Positions 56,566-64,000 of a stretch of DNA of 64,000 bases are shown one piece after another; position 1 is the first letter of the stretch; each line of letters starts with the position of its first letter. A program made the translations under genes and the position numbers. The notes beneath the pieces are model-generated. The model had not been told where the DNA came from, made no database searches, and was given only the letters and a program-made list of their open reading frames with translations. This DNA is from Balanoglossus misakiensis (Eukaryota; Hemichordata): contig CM082589.2 of assembly GCA_040954595.2 (NCBI GenBank), positions 8,928,001 to 8,992,000 on the forward strand, given 5' to 3'.

Positions 56566-58007
56566 TCAGCTATCGTCACTCCACTCCTGAAGAAACCGTC
56601 CCTGGATTTCAATATACTCAAGAATTATCGCCCTGTTTCCAATCTTCCATTTCTTTCCAAAGTACTCGAGAAGATCGTCGCGGCTCATATCACTGACTAC
56701 CTCACCAAAAGCTCTCTCCAGGTACCATTACAGTCAGCATACAGAAAATACCACAGTACAGAAACTGCACTTCTGAAAGTACACACTTCTCATCCTCCTT
56801 GATCTCTCCGGTGCTTTTGACACAATTGATCACAATATACTACTTCATCGACTCTCGCATCTTGGTATCTCCGATGTCGTACTCAAAAGGTTCACTTCAT
56901 ATTTAAAGCAACGGGAACAGTCTGTTAAAATCAACGATGTCATCAGTGAACCATCAGAACTCAGCTTCGGCGTCCCTCAGGGCTCAGTTCTCGGGCCTCT
57001 CTTGTTTACTATCTACATTGCTCCACTATCAAATTTGATACACAAGCACAATCTACATTTTCACCAGTACGCAGATGACAACCAGCTTTATCTTTCATTT
57101 TCTCATCATGACTCTCCCGCAGCCCTGTCTTCGATTGAAACCTGCATTCTCGACATCAAGGAATGGATGACCCATAATAAACTCCAGCTTAATGTCAGTA
57201 AAACCGAAGTCCTTCTGATTCGCTCCAAGTTTAACACGTCACCAGATCCTATTAACAGTGTCAACATTGGTTCCAATTCTGTCACACCAGTCTCATCTGC
57301 TCGCAATATAGTCATGATCTTCGACAGTAATCACATGTTCAGTCAGCACATAAAGTACACCTGCAAATCGATCTACAGTCACCTCCGCCGAATTGGATCT
57401 ATACGACGTTACATCACCAACGAGACTTGCCAAACCTTAGTACATGCAACTCTATCTGCCAAACTTGACTACTGTAACTCACTCCTGTATGGTCTCCCAG
57501 AAAACACAATCGCCCTACTTCAAAGAGCTCAGAATACTTCAGCCAGAATAGTCATGCGCACTAGGAAATTCACGCCTATCACTCCAGTTCTTGCCCAGCT
57601 CCATTGGTTACCAGTTCGTCTCAGGATCGACTACAAAATTTTGTTGATAACTTTTAAAGTTATCCATAACCAGAATCCCGCTTACATCAGTGATCTACTG
57701 TAGCCATACACTCCCACTCGTACACTGCGTTCATCCACCAAGAAACTCTTAACATACACAACCTACAAAAACAAGACCTATGGCGGCCGTGCCTTCTCCT
57801 ATGCAGCCCCTAAACTGTGGAACGCACTACCTCTTGACATCAGGGAATCAACAAACCTGGAGACTTTCAAAAGAAAACTGAAAACTCATATGTTCGAAAG
57901 AGCATACAGTGTGGTTTAACCATGTGCGTCATTGGGCAAAATTTCTTGTTTTGGATTTTGGCGCTATATAAACTTTGTGTTGATAGATTGATTGATTGAT
58001 TGATTGG
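56566..58007 (+). mobile_element. CR1/L2-type LINE, 5'-truncated, copy 2
   Basis: Same GAATTAA flanks, internal deletion and TAG stop as copy 1. It has the ancestral GVPQGSVLGPLLF and NSVTP where copy 1 has TSVTP. Confidence 0.93.
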
Positions 58008-58078
58008 GAATTAACTTTTCTCGCGCTGCATATGCGAGAAATTTAATTCTCACAGTCAACCGCGTGTAGCCAATGTAA

Positions 58079-59109
58079 GGGAGCATTCGTTTTTTACAGG
58101 GAGGGGGGGGGGCGGTGGAATTTGAGTCGCCGACTAAATGTAAAAGGCAACCCCCCCTGGACATTACTTTTCTAAAATGTGACCCCCCCCCCCCAAAAAA
58201 AAAAGTTTATCCACCGGATTAAACTTATCAAACTTTGTCAGATATTGGTGTATGTTCGACATACCACATAATCAACCATGAAACCTAGTTCCTTGATTTC
58301 CAAGTAGTGCATTGTCTGCCTGATCTTGTTACGTGAAAGAGTTCATTTTCAATGTCGCCGCTATCACTTTCTGAGTCACTTTCCGCTGAATCACCTAGTT
58401 CACCTATCACTACATGTTCATCTTCTGGTTCACTGTCCTCGTCCGAGTCATCCTCTTCATCCTCCTGCTCATCCTCCTCTTTGTCTCTCTCATGGTTTAC
58501 TCTGAGACTTTCCAGAGTTGTTTGACACAGTTTCCGGCCAATGTGCGCTTCAACTATTTTCAGTTTGTCTTTTTTCAGCATCTTTTTCTCTGTTGTCAAT
58601 TTATGTCTGTTCATTTACATGTCTACTGAACATTGTTTTTATTTTTTAAGTATTTGTATTCTGTGTTGGGAGACATTGTAAACCGAGAATTGAAGGGGTG
58701 GGTTTGGGAGGGGGTGTCCCCCTCCCACGTAAGAAAATTTTATAAAATACAGAGCTCAAAGCTGCATTTTAATGAATCCAGCAAAAGCAAATTAATGTCG
58801 CCGCTCCAAGTTATCATGGGGTGGGGGCAAGTCCCCTGACCTGGGACACTAGATAAACCAGTCAATGATTGAAAGGTGTCCCCCTCCCACATTAGAAAAT
58901 TTTGTAAAATAAAGGACGCGAAACTGCATTTTTGTGGACTCAAAATAAATATTTAGCCGTCAAAGTTTTCAAGTCCCCCCTTTCAGTCCCTATATAATAA
59001 TCCCTTGATTATAAAATTTGTCCCCCCCTAAAAACTGCTTTGTAAAAGTAACCCCCCCCCCCCTGATTTCCACCGCCCCTCCCCCTCCCTGTAAAAAACG
59101 AATGCTCCC
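58079..59109. mobile_element. TIR element GGGAGCATTCG, TAA TSD, copy 2
   Basis: As 24565-25627 but with a 34-bp deletion at about 58878, between GGTGT-type short repeats, that removes one G-rich hairpin arm. Confidence 0.85.
58285..58614 (-). CDS. Acidic 109-aa ORF, copy 2
   Basis: Same protein as 24769-25098. Function unknown. Confidence 0.45.
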   Translation of the reverse strand: MNRHKLTTEKKMLKKDKLKIVEAHIGRKLCQTTLESLRVNHERDKEEDEQEDEEDDSDEDSEPEDEHVVIGELGDSAESDSESDSGDIENELFHVTRSGRQCTTWKSRN

Positions 59110-59153
59110 TAAGGTCTGGAAAAGAGTATACAGATAAAGATGCAAAGTGGGTA

Positions 59154-59297
59154 AACTATTTTCTCGCGACTGACTGCAATACTTCACTTGCAGATTTCTC
59201 GCTGGACCTGTTGCGATGAAGATTGTGTTCTTGCATGCTTGAACAGCGACAAAGTGTCCGGGACTCCGTTCCTCGCCATTTTCTCACACAATGCTGT
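59154..59297. repeat. Inverted partner of the GCGAG cluster, copy 2
   Basis: Repeats 25672-25815, with AGCGACAAAG for AGCGAGAAAG. Confidence 0.6.
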
Positions 59298-60431
59298 TAC
59301 TAGTGCAATCTGTACACAAATGAACCATGTGACCATTTGGAACAAATTAACTTCATTAATTAGTTGACACACTCTCTTTGCGATGACGACCATCTTGCCC
59401 GCAGACTTTGCGAGCTGTACGTTCGCGAACGAGGCTGGTAGGCGTAACTTCTTTGCAAAATTAGATACATGAGATGAGGGCACCTCGTGCTGACCTCAGG
59501 AGGGGACTCAGTCTGTGTAGGACTTCGGACGCTGTTACAGTCTTAGGGTTTATCGCTATACAGTCATCAGTAAAGACCTCTCCGTTTGCATGATGATTGT
59601 CGCTAGCAGTGTTGGTAGACTCAATTTTGGTATTGTGTCGAAGAATCACCACAGGCCGCACCGAAAATCAACTTGCGAAAATCTCTTTTTTTGAGACACG
59701 TCGTACTCTGGGCACTGTTCACTCAGATCAGTACATGTCCTCTAGTGTTAATGTCGCATTTAGTCTATCAGAACAGTTATTGAACAGCAGTAGGACAAAC
59801 CTCCAAATTTAGCGACTGCCTACAATATGTCTGCGCATGCTCAGACCCTGTATTTGCATATAGTGACGTCCCTGGCATGGAAATGCGGAAGTATTTGTCG
59901 AAGTTCGCTCTTGGATGTTATCGGCCTGTTATTGACGTTATGTACATCGACTTTCGGGTATTTTCGGTTTGACTTGTACGTCACACCCTCCCTTCCAGCA
60001 TGGCGTAAAACATTTCAGTCGAATTTCATGAAAATCGATGTCCGTGTGACTATTTGCCCGCCATGATTCGAATCGACATAACAAGCAATAGAACGTACCA
60101 GTTTAAAAACAATCGATCTGAACCTTCTATACCTAGTTTAAGTCAATTGACCTGTTGTTTCATGTTCCATATACAGTGTTGAACGAAACAATGTCTTCAA
60201 ACAGCAGATTATCTAATGGGGGACAATGGGGGACGGTTTTTGCGAATGGTTTGCTCACTTCCGGTGCGCTAGATTTGTCAAAGCGCGTTTTCACGTGTAC
60301 GGGTATAGGTACATGCATGTACATATTTCAATTGAACTTGTTTTTCAATGTTTTGAAAGGATCGGGTAGGTGACTCTGCTTTCTGAACCGTGCCTCTTTC
60401 TTCCCCAACAGGTCCAACTACACGTGGTCCT
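59298..60431. other. Unassigned part of the duplication, copy 2
   Basis: Repeats 25816-26949, including the dispersed phrase at about 59703-59757. Confidence 0.4.
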
Positions 60432-60601
60432 AGTGGCCAAGTTATCAACGTGATTTTTGAAAACCTGATATGGTAATTTATTCCTACAGTTTTCCTAAGT
60501 TTGGAGTGATCAACAACTTTGGTTACCTCCTCAAGTGAGATGTCATGATCTAAAACAGTACTATGATGGTAGCCTTCTGTCAACTGCATTTCTAGTTTCA
60601 T
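60432..60601 (-). pseudogene. LINE reverse-transcriptase fragment, copy 2
   Basis: As 26950-27119, with LDHDISLEEV for LYHDISLEEV. Confidence 0.6.
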
Positions 60602-61188
60602 TTCATGTTAGTAATGTGTGGTTCAGTTGCTATTTACATTACACAAAGACTATGAAGCCCTTTCTGAATTCCATTGTTCTCAATAAATTACACAAACACA
60701 TGATGTACAGAAATGAATATATTTAAATCTTTATTTCTTAAAACCTGGCAACAAACAAACAAATAAGTGTGTATAAACATGAATAAATATTTCAACTTTT
60801 AATAAAAAATATGGTCTCTTGATTCATTTTTGATCAGCCCCCTTCCCCCATCATTGATTCTACTCATGTAAATGTGTTTGTTTGCATAATTTAGACGGCG
60901 TCGCTTGTTCACTAAATATTCTATCAGAACAGTTATTGAACAGAGCTAGGGACGGGATGATATTCCATTAGCATTCACTAGGGGATATCCATGTGTACAG
61001 TCATGACAGTCATTGAACAGAGCTACATGGTAGAACATTTTATCATCGTTATTGTACTGAAACAGGAGTGGGAATGACATGTTATTCTCTGTCATAGAAA
61101 AGAGCTATGGGTCAGCATAACATTGTATGGGGAGAGGCAACATATTTTTTGTCACTATGTCAGTCATAGTTCAACTACTACTAAATAA
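60602..61188. other. Unassigned part of the duplication, copy 2
   Basis: Repeats 27120-27706. Nothing recognised. Confidence 0.4.
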
Positions 61189-61890
61189 CAAGACAATGTT
61201 TGGAAGCAACTATGGATATTTTAGAACAAACAGCCGATCTACAGAGTCTACCGGAAAACTTTCTTATTCGCTCGGGCAGTGTGTTCTACGCATGACAACT
61301 AAATATGCAAATAACGAGACGGCGTTTGGAAGCAACCATGGATATTTTAGAACAACCGTCGATCTAGCTACAGCGTATACCGGAAAACGTTCTTATTCGC
61401 TCGGGCCAGTGTGTTCTACGCATCACAACTGATGCAAATAACAAGACAGCGTTTGGAAGCGACCATGGGTATTTTAGAACAAACAGCCGATCTACAGAGT
61501 CTACCGGAAAAATTTCTTATTCGCTCGGGCCAATGTGGTCTACGCATCACAACGGAATATGCAAACAACGTGACGGCGTTTGGAAGCAACCATGGATATT
61601 TTATAACAAACAGTCGATCTACAGAGTCTACCGGAAAACTTTCTTATTCGCTCGGGCCAGTGTGTTCTACACATCACAACTGAATATGCAAATAACAAGA
61701 CAGCGTTTGGAAGCATCCATGGATATTTTAGAACAAACCGTCGATCTACAGAGTCTACCGGAAAACTTTCTTATTCGCTCGGACCTGTGTGTTCTACGCA
61801 TCACAACTGAATATGCAAATAACGAGACGGCGTTTGGCAGCAGCCATGGATATTTTAGAACAAACCGTCGATCTACAGAGTCTACAGGCC
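61189..61890. repeat. 127-bp tandem repeat, copy 2
   Basis: As 27707-28412. The third unit retains CTCGGGCCAGTG, which copy 1 lacks, and does not have the 18-bp duplication. Confidence 0.9.
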
Positions 61891-61895
61891 GATTT

Positions 61896-61959
61896 ACACG
61901 AGGCAACTCGGCAGACAACTCGGCAGGCAACTCGAGTTGCTCGTTGAGTTGCCTCGTGT
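61896..61959. repeat. 14-bp-stem inverted repeat, copy 2
   Basis: Repeats 28418-28481. Confidence 0.8.
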
Positions 61960-62816
61960 GTATGATGTAGTCGCGTCGCTGGAACGTGTCTGGCGACGTC
62001 GCCTCGAAATCCGTCGTGTCAGATTTTCGGGCGACGAGTAGCGTGACGCGCAAGCGATTGCCCTGTGATACCTCAATACATGTTGACATCTGCACATGCG
62101 AAAATGGTAATAATTTGTTATTTTACGAACCAGAAACTAGCTGTAGACTCCGGAAAATATTGGGTTGATAAGTATTTGCTATGAAATAGGACAATTGTAT
62201 AATATTGTAATAGTTTAATTTTTCAATATAAACTCAAGTTTTTGTGAAATAACATTTCAATTAATTTTCTTTCCTGTGACGGTACGGAAATAAACTACTG
62301 TTAATTTCCGTGAAAATGGTTATGACGATTGGCACTTCAATTGGAACGTACTTGGTCCAGCTTGCCAATTCAACAATATCAGATTTTTTTTTTTTCGTGA
62401 GGTTCATTGTGTTTGTTTGTTTTATATATATATTTTTTTTTGGGGGGGGGGGGGTGCCGTAACCATATATTATAACCAAATTTCAGAGTAAACGTCAGAT
62501 TATAATTATTGTCCAAAGTTCAATAGTTTTGCACAACCTCGAGTCTCCAATGTAGGCTACGTCGTAGAACCCGCTTTTTGGGTAAAAGTTATTTCTTTGT
62601 CTGTGACGACATCATGCATACTCTGGCTCAGCAATCTCGAAAAATGTTGCACCAAAACTTAATATAGCTTTTCACAGAATCATTGAAAGATTGTGGTTAC
62701 CTTATGCGGGTACGTTTGTTCAAGTAGACTTGACACCAAATCTTCTCTGTCACTGGAACTCTTTTGACCCCTATGAAACCTATATTTAAATACTCACTTT
62801 CTTTCTTCCGTATGGT
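61960..62816. other. Unassigned part of the duplication, copy 2
   Basis: Repeats 28482-29334, with a longer TA/T/G homopolymer zone at 62427-62453. Confidence 0.4.
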
Positions 62817-63102
62817 ATCAATAAACAAGAAAGACAAACAAAACTTTCACGGGAGAATAGATTTTGTATTTGCAATGACGGCAGTACCGAAAACGAGAAC
62901 CATTTCCTTTTGCAATGTAAATTTAATAACGTTTTAAATTATCTCCCACCCCGGTACTCCACAAACCCGAATCTAGATAAATTTGGAATTGTGCCGTATT
63001 TATTTCCTCATCACAGACTCCCTCTCCAAGCGTACATCATGAACAATTTAGGCAGAAATAATTGGGCCACATCAATTACTAGTACATTTTGTTTTCATAT
63101 AG
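62817..63102 (+). pseudogene. LINE-like C-terminal zinc-knuckle fragment, copy 2
   Basis: As 29335-29620. Single-base differences include AACAATTTAG for AACATTTTAG. Confidence 0.6.
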
Positions 63103-64000
63103 GTTGGGCTATGTCTGGGTGGTGCAAGAAGCTGGAAATAAAAATTCAAGTTGATTTTTATTTGGTTCTATTAACTTTTTTCTCTGTAAAATCTGAGTAA
63201 ACGATTGACAGAGAATGTTACTGTAAGTCTATTTTCTGATATGAAGCGGTGGCCTTGAAAAATAGGCCTAATAAAGCATTGTTGTTATATGCGGCTAGTC
63301 TGGCCGTTGGAAATCAGGCTTGCTCAGCGTGGCTGGTGTAACCTTCCCACAGGTTACAAAAAGTACAGAGTGTAATAATGTCATACACGAGTAGGAGCGC
63401 TTTTTCTTCCTCTCTGGGGCTTGGGCCTGGAAGTAAAATCTGAACACTCCATTAGCCCTACGGAACGTTTCAATCAATTTGCTCGTTCCACTCAGTTTAT
63501 GTCGAAATGGAAATACTATTCTTAAGATACACTTTCCTCTAACGTGTTTCACCATCTAACAACGGGAACGATGGCGAATTTTGTTTCTTCATAACGAGAG
63601 TGATGGAACTCTTCGATGATTTGTTTCTATCGGGCCGATGGGCCGATTCCCGGAAGACACGTCACCACAAGAGGGCGCACTATGCAAGCTACTCGGGAAA
63701 GCTCTGAAAGAATGCATGAAAACCAAAAGAATTTGTCCGCTCAATTCAATACAACGCAGTAAATACGTGACCCATCACCTCTTTGTTTTAAAGCAGATGT
63801 GTGTTTACGCATGTAAGTACATTCAATGACAATGGTGTTTGAGGGAAAATTTGACAAAATAAGTAAATTGTATTTATTTCTATATTTCTAGAAAATTATG
63901 AAAACATTTTGGTAACATGTACATAATAATCATCTTATTCGAAGGCACACAAGCAATGAACAACACGTTGTCCCCTCGTTTATATACTTCAAACTTTTCA
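63103..64000. other. Unassigned part of the duplication, copy 2, to the window end
   Basis: Repeats 29621-30518. The similarity is still complete at the last base. Confidence 0.4.

Larger units (their letters stand above)
51719..64000. repeat. Large duplication, copy 2 (continues past the window)
   Basis: Begins at TTTTATTTAAATCTAAAAGT inside the transposase intron and repeats 18188-30518 to the last base of the window. Unlike copy 1, it has the natural upstream context (THAP exon), so the copy-1 left edge is the breakpoint. Confidence 0.95.

Overview
This window reads as repeat-rich nuclear DNA of a metazoan, most likely a marine invertebrate. The evidence is a CR1/L2-type LINE with the usual marine-invertebrate 3' tail, a THAP-plus-DDE_4 transposase accompanied by a YqaJ-nuclease/PHD gene, spliceosomal GT..AG introns, many small TIR elements and no bacterial gene organisation. 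I cannot name the species. No intact host gene is certain; nearly everything recognisable is mobile DNA or tandem repeat.

Layout. 1-685 is the end of a G/C-run-rich TIR element. 686-3100 is mostly unassigned, with a perfect 39-bp inverted repeat at 1565-1659. About 3100-18187 is one head-to-tail array of ten units of 1.2-1.7 kb, punctuated by 53-bp palindromic cassettes and carrying dozens of perfect DR1 nuclear-receptor motifs. 18188-30518 is the first copy of a >12.3-kb duplication: a dead THAP/DDE_4 transposase (here lacking its THAP exon), a convergent dead YqaJ-PHD gene, and later insertions into them (a 1.4-kb element with 8-bp TSD and a captured SAM-like exon, a LINE, a TIR element with an acidic ORF), then LINE scraps and a 127-bp tandem repeat.

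30519-41126 is single-copy or repeat DNA, with a TTAG low-complexity tract, another G-rich TIR element, two small candidate coding exons, and two abutting TIR elements (38511-40000 and 40005-41126). 41127-50030 is a 1.73-kb tandem repeat family interrupted by a 4.48-kb element with a TATA target duplication; the uninterrupted neighbours give its empty site. 50136-50559 is a 424-bp MITE with a 9-bp TSD. 51149-51366 is the THAP exon, and 51719-64000 is the second copy of the duplication, running off the window.

How the parts relate. The transposase and the YqaJ-PHD gene are convergent and look like the two genes of one DNA transposon. Both copies share the same frameshifts, the same stop right after the catalytic glutamate and the same nested insertions, so the block was duplicated (or represents two haplotypes placed in tandem) after the transposon had died. 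The few differences include one striking pair: copy 1 has lost the PHD zinc-binding His, copy 2 the nuclease catalytic Asp.
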